Assembly: GCF_011759365.1 (NCBI RefSeq)
Contig: NZ_JAARLZ010000014.1
Location: 62,001 to 126,000 of the forward strand
Source: Luteibacter anthropi
Lineage (GTDB): Bacteria; Pseudomonadota; Gammaproteobacteria; Xanthomonadales; Rhodanobacteraceae
Direction: 5' to 3'
DNA: 64,000 nt
In this document: positions 27,150 to 36,958 of the stretch, one piece after another
How the letters are laid out: every line of letters starts with the position of its first letter
Position numbering within the stretch: the first letter of the stretch is position 1
The notes under the pieces: model-generated
The model's database searches: none
Seen by the model: only the letters and a program-made list of their open reading frames with translations
What the model was told of the DNA's origin: nothing
Program-made: the position numbers and the translations under genes

Positions 27150-28321
27150 GCCTTATCCTGCCGCCGCTGTCGTTGTATGTGCACATGCCATGGTGCGTGC
27201 GCAAATGCCCGTACTGCGACTTCAACTCGCACGGCGTGCGTGGCACGCCCGAGTACGAACGCTACGTCGATGTGCTGCTGGCCGACATGGATGCCGACCT
27301 GCGCGACTTCGGCGATGCCATCGGTGGCCGCAAGATCGAAACGGTGTTCTTCGGCGGCGGCACGCCCAGCCTGTTCATGCCGGAGCTGATTGCGCGCTTC
27401 CTCGATGGTGCACGCGAACGCCTGCCGTTCGCGCATGGCGCGGAAATCACGCTGGAAACCAATCCCGGCACCGTGGAACACGGCCGTTTCGATGGTTACC
27501 TTGCTGCAGGCGTGAACCGCATCTCGTTCGGAGTGCAGAGCTTCGACAACGACAAGCTGCATCGCCTGGGCCGCATCCACTCGGCCAACGAAGCCGCCGA
27601 TGCCGTGCGCCACGCGCAGGACGCCGGCATCGAGAACATCAATATCGACTTGATGTATGCATTGCCGCAGCAGGATCTGGCCGATGCCCTGAACGACGTC
27701 GATCGTGCGGTAGCGCTTTCGCCCACGCATATCTCGCATTACCAGCTCACGCTGGAGCCGAACACGGCCTTTGCTGCCAACCCGCCGCCGCTGCCGGACG
27801 ACGACGCGGCATGGGGTATCCAGGAAGCCTGCCAGGATCGCCTGGCGGACGCCGGGTATGCCCAGTACGAGGTATCGGCCTACGCGCGCGACGGACGCCG
27901 TTGCGCACACAATCTCAATTACTGGCGCTTCGGCGACTACCTGGGCATCGGCGCCGGTGCCCACGGCAAGATCAGCGACGCCAACACGGTGCGCCGCCGC
28001 TGGAAGACCCGCCTGCCCGCCGCCTACCTTGCCGCCTCGGGCGAGGCGAAGCGCATCGGTGGCGACTCCATCGTGGAAGCGGCTGACCTGCCCTTCGAAT
28101 ACATGCTCAATGCGCTGCGCCTGATCGACGGCGTGCCGATGGCGGATTTCACGGAGCGCACGGGGCTGAACCACTCGATCATCGAGCCGGTCCTCACGCA
28201 GTGCCTGCGCAAGGGCTGGATCGAAGACGATGCAACGTTGTTGCGTACCACTACGCTCGGTCAGCGCTTTCTTAACGACGTGATCGAGGCGTTCATGGAG
28301 ATCGCGCCGACCGGCGAATGA
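27146..28321 (+). CDS. hemW: HemW, radical SAM heme chaperone-like protein
   Basis: 391 residues. The radical-SAM cluster motif is C17-x3-C21-x2-C24 (CVRKCPYC), followed by the HemN/HemW blocks VFFGGGTPSLF and GVNRISFGVQSF. The rdgB-hemW adjacency is common in proteobacteria. HemW is now seen as a heme carrier rather than a coproporphyrinogen oxidase. Last gene of the rph run; the convergent glutaminase gene ends 4 bp away. Confidence 0.95.
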   Translation: MSLILPPLSLYVHMPWCVRKCPYCDFNSHGVRGTPEYERYVDVLLADMDADLRDFGDAIGGRKIETVFFGGGTPSLFMPELIARFLDGARERLPFAHGAEITLETNPGTVEHGRFDGYLAAGVNRISFGVQSFDNDKLHRLGRIHSANEAADAVRHAQDAGIENINIDLMYALPQQDLADALNDVDRAVALSPTHISHYQLTLEPNTAFAANPPPLPDDDAAWGIQEACQDRLADAGYAQYEVSAYARDGRRCAHNLNYWRFGDYLGIGAGAHGKISDANTVRRRWKTRLPAAYLAASGEAKRIGGDSIVEAADLPFEYMLNALRLIDGVPMADFTERTGLNHSIIEPVLTQCLRKGWIEDDATLLRTTTLGQRFLNDVIEAFMEIAPTGE

Positions 28322-28324
28322 TGG

Positions 28325-29935
28325 TCAGGCGCTGAGACGCGTCTTGCGACCGCCGCTGGCGAATGCCTCGAACAGGGCGACGATGGCGTGGTGTTCCCCG
28401 CGCTCGGCGTCCTGCACGGCGGAGTTGCCCCAGCGATCCACCCGGTCGAACTGGCCGCCGTTCTGCAGGATGTAGCGCACCGATTCCAGCTTGCCTTCCG
28501 ACGCAGCGATGTGCAGTGCCGTACGGCCGTCGTAGTCAGCGCCGTTGAGATTCACGCCGCTGGCGACCAGGCGTTGCATTTCCTTGATGTCGCCGTGCAT
28601 GGCGGCCCAGCACAGGTCCACGTGGCGGGCATTGTCGAGCGAAACGTTGCGCCGGGTCGGGTCGATGCGCTCGCTGCCGTCATGGCCGGTGACGATGTCG
28701 AAGTTGTGGAACGAGTACATCGAGGTGAGGCCCTTGCAGAACTCGATGCCGCGTACGCTGTTGCCGTTCTCGTCCAGCGGCGGCGACCACACGCAGAAGC
28801 CCAGCTTCTCGGGCACCACCACCATGATGCCGCCACCTACGCCCGACTTCGCCGGAACGCCGATGAGGAAGGCGAATTCACCCGAGAAGTCGTACATGCC
28901 GCAAGAGTGCATCAACGACAGGCAGTGCTTCACCGTGCCCGACGAGAACACGCGTTCGTTGGTAAGCGGGTTGACGCCGCCATTGGCGAGCGTGGCGGCG
29001 ACCACGGCCATGGAATCGCAGTTCATCTCGATGGAACAGCACTGGAAGTAGAAATCCAGCGTCGCGGCCACGTTGGTCTCCTTGGAGAACGCGCCGTTCT
29101 CGCGAAGGAAATAGGCCAGCGCAAAATTGCGATCGGCCGAATCCCGCTCGGAGAGGAACACGGTGTTGTTGAACGATACCGCACCGTTGGCCGCCAGCTT
29201 CTTCCAGGTATCGAAGACATGCGAGAAACGCGCAGAAGCCGAATCCCCGGGCCGGATGAGCGAACAGCTCACGATGGCACCGGCGTTGATCATCGGGTTA
29301 TGCGGACGACGGCGGGGATCGAGCGTGATGGCGTTGAATGAGTGGCCGCTGGGCTCGCGTCCGATGCGCTCATGCAGGCGCTCGTTGCCGGCTTCTTCCA
29401 GGGCGATGCAGTAGCTGATCGTCTTGGAAATGGACTGGATGCTGAACATCTCCTGCGCGTCACCGTAATGCGCGCGCTGGCCATCCACGCTGCACATGCT
29501 GAGGCCGTAGCGATCAGCCGGTACGCGCGCCAGTTCCGGAATGTACGCCGCCACCTTGCCGCCATTATTGGAGCGGCGTTCGTTGAAGATCTTTCCCACC
29601 GAACGGGCGAAATCGCTCCACGCGGGAACCACCATGGAATCTTCCGCGATGCGCATGAACAGGCTGGGGTTCATGGCAAACACCACGGCGAACTCGGTCA
29701 CCGACAGGCTGGTTTCGTTGCGCTGGCGTGCCTTGTCCAGGTAATCGTAGATACCTGCCGCGCGCGGATCGTCGGCGAGAATGCCGGAACGGCGGAAATG
29801 TTCGCGCAGTTGCTCGGGAGAAAGACTGGTTTCACCCGGCTCCATCAACAGGTTGTAGAGGCGCGCCTCGTCGGGCACGAGCTGGACCACCGAGGGCCGG
29901 TCGTCGGCCGGAGCGGGGGAGTGTCGCTTTGACAT
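28325..29935 (-). CDS. glsA: Glutaminase with C-terminal ankyrin repeats
   Basis: Converts glutamine to glutamate and ammonia. About 536 residues, longer than the roughly 310 of usual bacterial GlsA. The serine beta-lactamase-like core has the S-x-x-K motif SISK and blocks NPMINAGAIVSCSLI and GGGIMVVVPEKLGFCVWSPP. About 110 N-terminal residues precede the core and two ankyrin repeats follow (DLCWAAMHGDIKEMQRLV, GRTALHIAASEGKLESVRYIL in parts). This is the architecture of animal kidney-type glutaminase. ATG at 29935 chosen; the upstream extension to 30115 lacks similarity. Confidence 0.94.
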   Translation of the reverse strand: MSKRHSPAPADDRPSVVQLVPDEARLYNLLMEPGETSLSPEQLREHFRRSGILADDPRAAGIYDYLDKARQRNETSLSVTEFAVVFAMNPSLFMRIAEDSMVVPAWSDFARSVGKIFNERRSNNGGKVAAYIPELARVPADRYGLSMCSVDGQRAHYGDAQEMFSIQSISKTISYCIALEEAGNERLHERIGREPSGHSFNAITLDPRRRPHNPMINAGAIVSCSLIRPGDSASARFSHVFDTWKKLAANGAVSFNNTVFLSERDSADRNFALAYFLRENGAFSKETNVAATLDFYFQCCSIEMNCDSMAVVAATLANGGVNPLTNERVFSSGTVKHCLSLMHSCGMYDFSGEFAFLIGVPAKSGVGGGIMVVVPEKLGFCVWSPPLDENGNSVRGIEFCKGLTSMYSFHNFDIVTGHDGSERIDPTRRNVSLDNARHVDLCWAAMHGDIKEMQRLVASGVNLNGADYDGRTALHIAASEGKLESVRYILQNGGQFDRVDRWGNSAVQDAERGEHHAIVALFEAFASGGRKTRLSA

Positions 29936-30262
29936 GGGGCATGCTCGATAGAAGGAAGTGATGGCATCCCGGCCAGCGCGCAGCCATCTCCACCGCCGAC
30001 TGCGAGCGCAACGTAACATTGGATATGCGCATCCATCTTGGACACAAACCCTGACTGAGCTGCCGTAAACGCGCGTCCGTTCATGTTTGTGATGACGAGC
30101 GTCACACATCGCCAAAGAACGATAGTCCGGTCCATAACCGTTTTCGTATGGACGTCCATATGCATATTCGCGCCATTGGCCGAATGTGCGCCATCCGCCA
30201 TCCGGCGCAACGCGTACGCTGCCTCCAGACCCGGACCCGGTCCGGGGGAGGAACTGTCATCG
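29936..30262. other. Divergent intergenic region between glsA and the DUF1631 gene
   Basis: A 12-bp palindrome tgacgagcgtca lies at 30093-30104 and may be an operator. The DUF1631 frame is open back to 30083, so a longer N-terminus there is possible. No other signal recognised. Confidence 0.3.
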
Positions 30263-32407
30263 ATGAGCCCTGGCACATCGCCTCCGGACGAACGGACGGT
30301 CTCACCCACCGTGCCTGCCTCCCCGCGCGTGGAGCGCGAAGTACAGCAGGGTCTTTCGCTGTGCCTTGCGTGGCTGGATGCCCCATTGCGCGAAGCCCTG
30401 CGTGATACCGACCGCCGGCTCTTCGCCATTGCCGATGCCAGCCGCAACCATCTGGACCAGCAGCATTGCTTCGAAAGCCGGGCCATCCTGGAGCGCGAAG
30501 GGCCGGCCTTCCGCAATCGCTTTGCCGCCGGGGTGGCGGAACGCTTCCGGCGCCTCGGGGCGCATTCCGGCGTCCATCCCTCGCATGACGATCACCCCTC
30601 ACTGAGCCTGCTCGACGCCAGTGAGCAGGAGCAGGCTGCCACCTTGTCCAGCATGGCCTCGCGGGCCGAGTCGCGCAGCGCCGGCAGCCTGTTCGAGCTC
30701 GGCTATCGCATGGCGGTGCTGGCCGGCGCGGCACCCCTGGAGGGAGCCGCACTGCCTTTCGGCCCCCGCGCACTCGTGGCCGCGCTGGAGGACGCCGCGA
30801 GAGCGCTGACGTTGCCGGCCGCGCACCGGATCATCCTGTACCAGGCCATCGACGCCCAGGTGCTGGCCCACAGTGAAACCTTCTACGAGGCCTTGAACGG
30901 GCACTACCTCTCCCACGGCATTCTTCCCGGCTTCCGGATCTACCCCACCGTTCGCGTGGTACAGCCGCCTGCCCTGCGGGCCACGGGGGAAGCCTCATCG
31001 GATACCCACCGGGCACATGACGCCACCAGCGTGCTCGAAGGGCTGCGCACGCTGCTCGCCGATCATGTGGAACACGACCACGGCACCCGCATACGTGCCC
31101 GGCTTGCGACGAGCGCCGAATGGCAGGCGGCGTTGCATGCTCTTCAAGGCAAGGCCATGCAGGGCAGCCAGGTCGAGCGTCGCGACATCCTCGATGCCCG
31201 CAGCCTGCACGATGAACTGCTGGCGGCGATCGACCGTACGCGCCCGGCCGGCGCCCCGCCCGCCAGCCTCACCGAGCTACAGGACGACACGGTCACCCTC
31301 GTCGCCCTGCTGTTCGACAACCTCGCCCGGGAGCTGCCCCGGCAAGGTCCTGCCCTGGCCGTGCTGGGCAGCCTGCAATGGTCCGTGCTGCGCTCCGCCA
31401 TGGACGACCGGCGCTTTTTCGACGACCCGACCCATCCGGCACGCCAGTTGCTCGACACCGTGAGCCGGGCGGCCCAGCCATGGCTCGACCCGGCGGAAGG
31501 CGAAGCGGACGAGGCACTGAGTGCAAGGCTGGAGCGCCTGGTGACCGATGCGGGACAGGCGCAGACCATCGATCCTGCCTGGCGCGAGGACATCGAACAG
31601 CATCTGGCCCAGCTCACCCGCAAGGCGCATGTCGCCGAGCGGCGACAGATCGAAGCCATGGAAGGCCGCGACCGCCTGGAACGCGCGCGCCAGCACGCCA
31701 CCGAGCTGATGGCCGAACGCATGACCGAACGGAACGAACCCCGCGGCGTGCTGCGCATCCTGCTGGAACGGACCTGGACGGATGTCCTTGCGCTTCACCT
31801 GCTGCGCGGTGGCGAAACAGGCGAATCCTTCCTGCACTGCCTCGGTATCACCGAGCAGTTGCTCGCAAAGCAGGGCGACCCGCAACGCCTTCGCCACGAT
31901 ATCGAACGCGGGCTGGAACACCTGGGCATGTCCACCTCGGAAGCCGCACAGGTGGTGGCCGGCGTTTTCGATGCGCCGGGCCAGGAAACGCCCTCGCAGA
32001 TGGATATCGCCATGCGCCTGAAGCAGAGGCCGCGCCTCGGTGAAGGCACGGCACATGGCGAACCGTTGCCGCCCGTGCAACCGGTTCCGCTCGATCCGGC
32101 CTCCCAGGCCATCTACGAGGGCTTTGCTCGCACGCGTTTCGGAACGTGGTTCGAGTTCCGCAGGCCGGACGGCCGCCCCGTGCGGCGCAAGCTGGCCTGG
32201 TTTTCCCCGCCCACGGCCCGCTGCCTGCTCGTGGATTCGCGTGGCGTGCGCGTGGACGACATGGACCTTACCCGCCTTGCCACGCAGATAGCGCGCGGTG
32301 ATGCCCGCGAATGGAACGAACATCGCACACCGCCGGTTGATCGCGCATGGCGTGCCGTGGCCCGCCACCTGCGCCGCGACGGCGCACACTCGGCGGGCCA
32401 TGCATGA
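30263..32407 (+). CDS. DUF1631 family protein
   Basis: Large cytoplasmic helical protein of about 714 residues. Blocks such as LYQAIDAQVLAHSETFYEALNG and the C-terminal GTWFEFRRPDGRPVRRKLAWFSP are typical of DUF1631. The last part looks PilZ-like, which would suggest a link to cyclic di-GMP. I chose the ATG at 30263, preceded by GGGGGAGGAAC; a start at 30083 would add a doubtful hydrophobic segment. It overlaps the PilZ gene by 4 bp. Function is unknown. Confidence 0.8.
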   Translation: MSPGTSPPDERTVSPTVPASPRVEREVQQGLSLCLAWLDAPLREALRDTDRRLFAIADASRNHLDQQHCFESRAILEREGPAFRNRFAAGVAERFRRLGAHSGVHPSHDDHPSLSLLDASEQEQAATLSSMASRAESRSAGSLFELGYRMAVLAGAAPLEGAALPFGPRALVAALEDAARALTLPAAHRIILYQAIDAQVLAHSETFYEALNGHYLSHGILPGFRIYPTVRVVQPPALRATGEASSDTHRAHDATSVLEGLRTLLADHVEHDHGTRIRARLATSAEWQAALHALQGKAMQGSQVERRDILDARSLHDELLAAIDRTRPAGAPPASLTELQDDTVTLVALLFDNLARELPRQGPALAVLGSLQWSVLRSAMDDRRFFDDPTHPARQLLDTVSRAAQPWLDPAEGEADEALSARLERLVTDAGQAQTIDPAWREDIEQHLAQLTRKAHVAERRQIEAMEGRDRLERARQHATELMAERMTERNEPRGVLRILLERTWTDVLALHLLRGGETGESFLHCLGITEQLLAKQGDPQRLRHDIERGLEHLGMSTSEAAQVVAGVFDAPGQETPSQMDIAMRLKQRPRLGEGTAHGEPLPPVQPVPLDPASQAIYEGFARTRFGTWFEFRRPDGRPVRRKLAWFSPPTARCLLVDSRGVRVDDMDLTRLATQIARGDAREWNEHRTPPVDRAWRAVARHLRRDGAHSAGHA

Positions 32408-32751
32408 CACACGATGCCGAACAGCGCCGTTCGCCGCGCAAGCGCGTGACCAGTCCCATCACCGTCACCGATGCGATGACGGGCGTGGAACTGGGGCAGT
32501 TGTGCGACCTGTCGGTGGGTGGGCTCATGCTGCTGGGCGTGGGCGATACGGCTCCGGGCGCGGTGCGCCAGGTGCGTTTTTCATTGCCTGCCCTGCGCGA
32601 AAGGGAGCGGACGCTCGAAGTGGGTATCCACGAACTGTGGCGCGAACAGGCGTCCTCGGCGACCCAGTGCTGGTCGGGACATCGCATCGTCGCCATCGTG
32701 GATGCGCATCTGCACCTCATCGAGGAATGGATCGGACCGCAGGCGGACTGA
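32404..32751 (+). CDS. PilZ domain protein
   Basis: 115 residues. RRSPRKRV near the start and DLSVGGLMLLG form the R-x3-R and D/N-x-S-x2-G cyclic-di-GMP-binding motifs. Start overlaps the DUF1631 stop (ATGA), implying joint expression and probably joint function in cyclic di-GMP response. The diguanylate cyclase gene near 55.4 kb is a possible signal source, though not linked here. Confidence 0.88.
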   Translation: MTHDAEQRRSPRKRVTSPITVTDAMTGVELGQLCDLSVGGLMLLGVGDTAPGAVRQVRFSLPALRERERTLEVGIHELWREQASSATQCWSGHRIVAIVDAHLHLIEEWIGPQAD

Positions 32752-32806
32752 ACGAATGACGTGACACGTGCTTTACGTAGACCGGCGCGCGCCTCACCAT
32801 CCACCC

Positions 32807-33412
32807 ATGAGCGATGCCACCACCATCCTGGTCGATTCACGACTCCAGCGCGACGACGCCGCAGCCGCCGCCACCGACCTGTACCTGCGTCTGGTCGGCA
32901 AGGGCGTGATCTCGCCACATCTGTTCGGCGCCGGTGAGCCGCGTTTCCGCACCATCGACGAGGACCTGCGCGAGCAAGGCATTCTCGCCATCGGCCTGCA
33001 CGCCGCCGGGAATCGCTGGGTCGAGGGCGAGGAAGGCGCATATCTCGTCGAAGGCGGGCCGGAAAACGGGATCTTCTGTCGTTACGACGCCGGATTCCGG
33101 ATCCGCTGCCCCGATTGCCGCGCCGTGCTGGCCCCGGGCGAGGAAGGCAGCGATGCCCTGGAAGAAGCCCTGGCCGTGTGGTGCGATGCGCCGGACTCGG
33201 CCTATGTCGCCTGCCCCGCCTGCGCCAGTTGGACGCCGCTGGCCGACTGGCGCTCGCCCGATCACGACTTCGCCGTGGGGCATTTCGCCATCACCCTCTT
33301 CGGCGCCCACCTGCGCAGCCTGGCCGGTCACAGCGACCACAGTGCCACGGCGCTGCGCCAGAGCCTGGGTGACCTCGCGGGTGACTTCGTGCTGGTGTTT
33401 GCCCGCGCCTGA
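32807..33412 (+). CDS. Hypothetical protein with two CxxC pairs
   Basis: About 201 residues. CPDC and CPAC, about 30 residues apart, suggest a zinc ribbon in the middle (IRCPDCRAVLAPGEEG, YVACPACASWTPLADW). No signal peptide or membrane segment. The ATG at 32807 is the likely start. I do not recognise the family; a structural zinc site is the only inference. Confidence 0.7.
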   Translation: MSDATTILVDSRLQRDDAAAAATDLYLRLVGKGVISPHLFGAGEPRFRTIDEDLREQGILAIGLHAAGNRWVEGEEGAYLVEGGPENGIFCRYDAGFRIRCPDCRAVLAPGEEGSDALEEALAVWCDAPDSAYVACPACASWTPLADWRSPDHDFAVGHFAITLFGAHLRSLAGHSDHSATALRQSLGDLAGDFVLVFARA

Positions 33413-33493
33413 TCCGGCGCGCGGGGTTGGCGTGGCGGCGGCATGAGCGCACCATTGGCGTTTCCCCCGCCCCACTTCTCCCGGAGAACACCG

Positions 33494-34813
33494 ATGAACG
33501 ACGCGCTGGCAGCGCTTTATCCCCAGCACCTTGCCACCCTGCGCGAGCGCACGGACACGGCGCTGGCCCGGGGTGGTTTCGACCACCTGGTGATACCCGC
33601 CGGCCAGCCGATCACGAAGTTCCTCGATGACCAGGACTACCCGTTCGTGGTCAACCCGCATTTCAAGCACTGGCTGCCGCTGGTGGATGCCCCGGGCAGC
33701 TGGCTGGTGTACACCCCCGGGCACAAGCCCAAGCTGGTGTTCCTGCAGCCGCGCGACTACTGGCACGTGGTGCCCGAAGCGCCTACCGGCTACTGGGTGG
33801 AGCACTTCGATATCGTGATCGTGCGCAAGCCCGTCGATGCCCTGGCCGAACTGCCGGCCATGCAGTCGCGCTGCGCGATCATCGGCGACACGATGCTGGA
33901 TTCGGTGGTGCCGAACAATCCATCGGTAGTGGTCGATCACCTGCACTACCACCGCTCGTTCAAGACGCCGTACGAGCTGGAGCTGATGCGCGAGGCCAGC
34001 CGCCGCGGCACGCGTGGGCATCGTGCGGCCGAGCAGGCTTTCCGTGATGGTCAGAGCGAGATCGGCATCCACCAGGCCTATCTGGCGGCCGTGGGCCAGA
34101 TCGACGCCGAGCTGCCTTACTCCAGCATCGTCTGCCTCAACGAGCATGGCGCCGTGCTGCATTACACGCACTTCGATCGCAGCGCCCCGGCGGAAAACCG
34201 CTCGTTCCTCATCGACGCCGGTGCCAGCGCCTCGGGTTATGCCAGCGATATCACGCGTACCTATGCGGGCAAGGGTGCGGGTGAGTTCCAGGAGCTGATC
34301 GATGCCATGGACGCCGCCGAGCGTTCGTTCGTGGCGAAGGTGCGTGCGGGGCAGAGCTATCCCGAGCTGCACGTGCATGCGCATCACGTGATCGCGGGTG
34401 TGCTGCGCGAGCACGGGTTCATTCGCATGAGTGCGGAGAGTGCCGTGGAATCGGGCGTGTCGTCAGCCTTCTTCCCGCACGGCCTGGGTCATGGCATCGG
34501 TTTGCAGGTGCACGATGTGGCCGGCTTCCAGGCCTCGGAAACCGGCGGCACCATCGCCCGACCGGATGGTCATCCCTATCTCCGCCTCACCCGCCAGCTC
34601 GAACCGGGCATGGTGGTGACGATCGAACCGGGCCTGTACTTCATCGACATGCTGCTGGCCGAACTGAAGGACAAGCCGGTGGCTGCGGATATCGACTGGG
34701 CCAGGGTGGATCGCTTCCGCAAGTACGGCGGCATCCGCATCGAGGACGATGTGGTGTGCACCACGGGCGAGCCGGAAAACCTGACGCGGGATGCGTTCGC
34801 GCTGTTGAAGTAA
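33494..34813 (+). CDS. pepQ: Xaa-Pro dipeptidase (PepQ)
   Basis: M24-family dinuclear metallopeptidase cleaving X-Pro dipeptides; relatives also hydrolyse organophosphates. About 439 residues from the ATG at 33494, with GGAGAACACCG upstream. Metal ligands are in FLIDAGASASGYASDITRTY (two Asp), HGLGHGIGLQVHD (His), TIEPGLY and IRIEDD (Glu). An upstream ATG at 33443 would place the start ahead of the ribosome site. Confidence 0.94.
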   Translation: MNDALAALYPQHLATLRERTDTALARGGFDHLVIPAGQPITKFLDDQDYPFVVNPHFKHWLPLVDAPGSWLVYTPGHKPKLVFLQPRDYWHVVPEAPTGYWVEHFDIVIVRKPVDALAELPAMQSRCAIIGDTMLDSVVPNNPSVVVDHLHYHRSFKTPYELELMREASRRGTRGHRAAEQAFRDGQSEIGIHQAYLAAVGQIDAELPYSSIVCLNEHGAVLHYTHFDRSAPAENRSFLIDAGASASGYASDITRTYAGKGAGEFQELIDAMDAAERSFVAKVRAGQSYPELHVHAHHVIAGVLREHGFIRMSAESAVESGVSSAFFPHGLGHGIGLQVHDVAGFQASETGGTIARPDGHPYLRLTRQLEPGMVVTIEPGLYFIDMLLAELKDKPVAADIDWARVDRFRKYGGIRIEDDVVCTTGEPENLTRDAFALLK

Positions 34814-34860
34814 GCGTCGCGCACATAGGGACGACGGCTGGCAAGTTGGGAAAACGCCCC

Positions 34861-35515
34861 CGAAGCCGTCGTTCCAGCGAAAGCTGGAACCTAGCGCGGT
34901 GCAGACGGTTGTCGCGATAACACCCCCTACGCCAGAGCCGATGCAGCGCCCTCGCCTTACTGGCAAACCGGAGCGCTGGGTTCCTGTTTTCACAGGAACG
35001 ACGGGTAGAAGGTAACGACAACCCCGCCCGAAGCCGTCGTTCCAGCGAAAGCTGGAACCCAGTGCGATGCAGCCGGTTGTCGCGCTAACACCCCCTACGC
35101 CAGAGCCGATGCAGCGCCCTCGTCTTACTGGCAAACCGGGGCGCTGGGTTCCTGTTTTCACAGGAACGACGGGTAGGAAGGTAACGCAACCCCGCCCGAA
35201 GCCGTCGTTCCAGCGAAAGCTGGAACCCAGCGCGATGCAGCCGGTTGTCGCGATAACACCCCCTACGCCAGAGCCGATGCAGCGCCCTCGCCGTGCTGGC
35301 AAACCGGGGCGCTGGGTTCCTGTTTTCACAGGAACGACGGGTAGGGAAGGTAACGCAACCCCGCCCGAAGCCGTCGTTCCAGCGGAAGCTGGAACCCGGC
35401 GCGGTGCAGACGGTTGTCGCGATAACACCCCCTACGCCAGAGCCGATGCAACGTCCTCGCCGTGCTGGCAAACCGGGGCGCTGGGTTCCTGTATTCACAG
35501 GAACGACGGGTGGGG
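34861..35515 (+). repeat. Tandem 168-bp repeat, four copies
   Basis: Units start at 34861, 35029, 35197 and 35366 (period 168-169). Each carries hairpin A, cgttccagcgaaagctggaac, near its start, then a conserved stretch including tgtcgcgataacacccccta, then hairpin B, ggttcctgttttcacaggaa followed by cgacggg. Copies differ by a few bases and short indels. It fills the pepQ-acyltransferase gap. The ORFs across it are repeat-driven and not credible genes. Confidence 0.92.
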
Positions 35516-35529
35516 AGGGGGCGGTCGCT

Positions 35530-36600
35530 TTACACCTTCAGGTAGATACGACGGTGGTCCATCCAGCGGACCACCAGCCACCACACGGCGACAAACGCCA
35601 CGCCCCAGGCGGCCGAGGGGACATACGGCCCGAAGAGCGGCGTCATCCATGACGCGAAGGCCCAGTGGTACAACGGCTCGGTGATGCCCAGGGCGATCAG
35701 GATGTAGACCATCAGCCCGGACCCCGCATACGCCGCAATGGCATTCACGCCGAATGCCCGGCCCGGCAGTCGCCAGCCGCGACGGTCCACCAGCATGTGG
35801 GCTGCCGCCAGCAACAGGAACGACCAGCCCCCGGCCCACAGGGCATAGCTCGGCGTCCACAGGTTCTTGTTGAGCGGCCACACCCCCTGCGCCAGCCAGC
35901 CTGCGGCCAGCAACACCACGCCAGCGATCACCAGCCGGCGGACCTCGCCCCGCACCAGCCACGCGCCCGCCCGCATTCCCAGCAGGGTGCTGGCCAGCGC
36001 CGGCAGGGTGGCCAGTAACCCCTCGGGGTCATGCCCTCGGCCGGTCGCCGGGTCGGTCATATAGACAAAGGGCCCGAACACGGCCGTATCCACCCGGCTG
36101 GGCAGGTTGGTCCATGGCTCCATGCCGCCGATCAACAGCAACGCCCCATAGCCGGCCAGCAACCCCAGCGCCAGCAGGTCGCGGGTCCATGCCCCCACAT
36201 GGATCGCCAGTAGCGATGCGGCAGCGAAACACAGGCCGATCCGTTGCAAGACCCCGGGCAGGCGCAGGTGTGCATCCGGTATGGCCAGCCACGCAACCAC
36301 GTTCAACAGCAGCCCCAATCCGGCAATGCGCAGCGCGCGGCGTATCGCCGCATGCCGAATCGGTGCCTTCGGTGCGCCCGCTTCGACACGCGGCACGATG
36401 GCGAGCGAGACCGACACGCCCACGATAAAAAGGAACAGGGGAAAAACCAGATCGGTGGGAGTGAAGCCATTCCACCCGGCATGCTCCAGGGGCCACCAGA
36501 CATGGCCCCAGTCTCCTGGATCGTTCACCAGCAACATGGCGGCGACGGTGATACCGCGTAGTACATCGACTGAGGCGTAACGCACTTTACTCTGGGTCAT
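35530..36600 (-). CDS. Heparan-alpha-glucosaminide N-acetyltransferase-like membrane protein (DUF5009/NagX-like)
   Basis: 356 residues and about ten transmembrane helices. The N-terminal RYASVDVLRGITVAAMLLVN and TPTDLVFPLFLFIVGVSVSL are hallmarks of this family of transmembrane acyltransferases, often linked with amino-sugar use. Start ATG at 36600. Neighbours give no pathway context; substrate unknown. Confidence 0.88.
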   Translation of the reverse strand: MTQSKVRYASVDVLRGITVAAMLLVNDPGDWGHVWWPLEHAGWNGFTPTDLVFPLFLFIVGVSVSLAIVPRVEAGAPKAPIRHAAIRRALRIAGLGLLLNVVAWLAIPDAHLRLPGVLQRIGLCFAAASLLAIHVGAWTRDLLALGLLAGYGALLLIGGMEPWTNLPSRVDTAVFGPFVYMTDPATGRGHDPEGLLATLPALASTLLGMRAGAWLVRGEVRRLVIAGVVLLAAGWLAQGVWPLNKNLWTPSYALWAGGWSFLLLAAAHMLVDRRGWRLPGRAFGVNAIAAYAGSGLMVYILIALGITEPLYHWAFASWMTPLFGPYVPSAAWGVAFVAVWWLVVRWMDHRRIYLKV

Positions 36601-36739
36601 CGAAGCGTATGCTGTGGCGACAGGGGAAAACGCAAGGATACGCGGTCAGCCCGTTGCGACAATCGGCCATGGCTCGCGTCGGAACCGCCAGGCTTACGAT
36701 GCCAGGCGAATATTCAAGGGAATTGCTGGAGTCGTACAC

Positions 36740-36958
36740 ATGGTTGACGACATTCCGACCAAACGCCGCCGATGGCGCGACAAACCACTAAAGAAGCTCG
36801 TTTTCGAGCTTTCGGTGATCGTCGTCGCCAAACTCGCGGTGCTCATGCTCATCTGGTACGTGGCCATACGCCCGCTGCCCCGGGCCGATGTTTCGCCCGC
36901 CGGCGTCAGCCGCGCACTCGCACCCGCTTCTGCCTCTACCCAGGGAACCCAGCCATGA
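36740..36958 (+). CDS. cydP: Cytochrome bd oxidase small subunit CydP
   Basis: 72 residues with one transmembrane helix (ELSVIVVAKLAVLMLIWYVAIRPLP, about 22-46) and a basic N-terminus. Size, single helix and position ahead of cydA fit CydP. GGAG precedes the ATG at 36740. The stop overlaps the cydA start (ATGA). A longer frame from 36614 has no support. Confidence 0.85.
   Translation: MVDDIPTKRRRWRDKPLKKLVFELSVIVVAKLAVLMLIWYVAIRPLPRADVSPAGVSRALAPASASTQGTQP

Noticed and set aside
30087-30105. CRP/Clp site TGTGA...TCACA upstream of the DUF1631 gene
   Set aside because: The half-sites are nine bases apart instead of six, so it does not fit the CRP spacing.
34861-35684. ORFs of 130-320 residues over the 168-bp repeats
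   Set aside because: Their sequence repeats with the DNA unit and joins unrelated coding parts; no start or family support.
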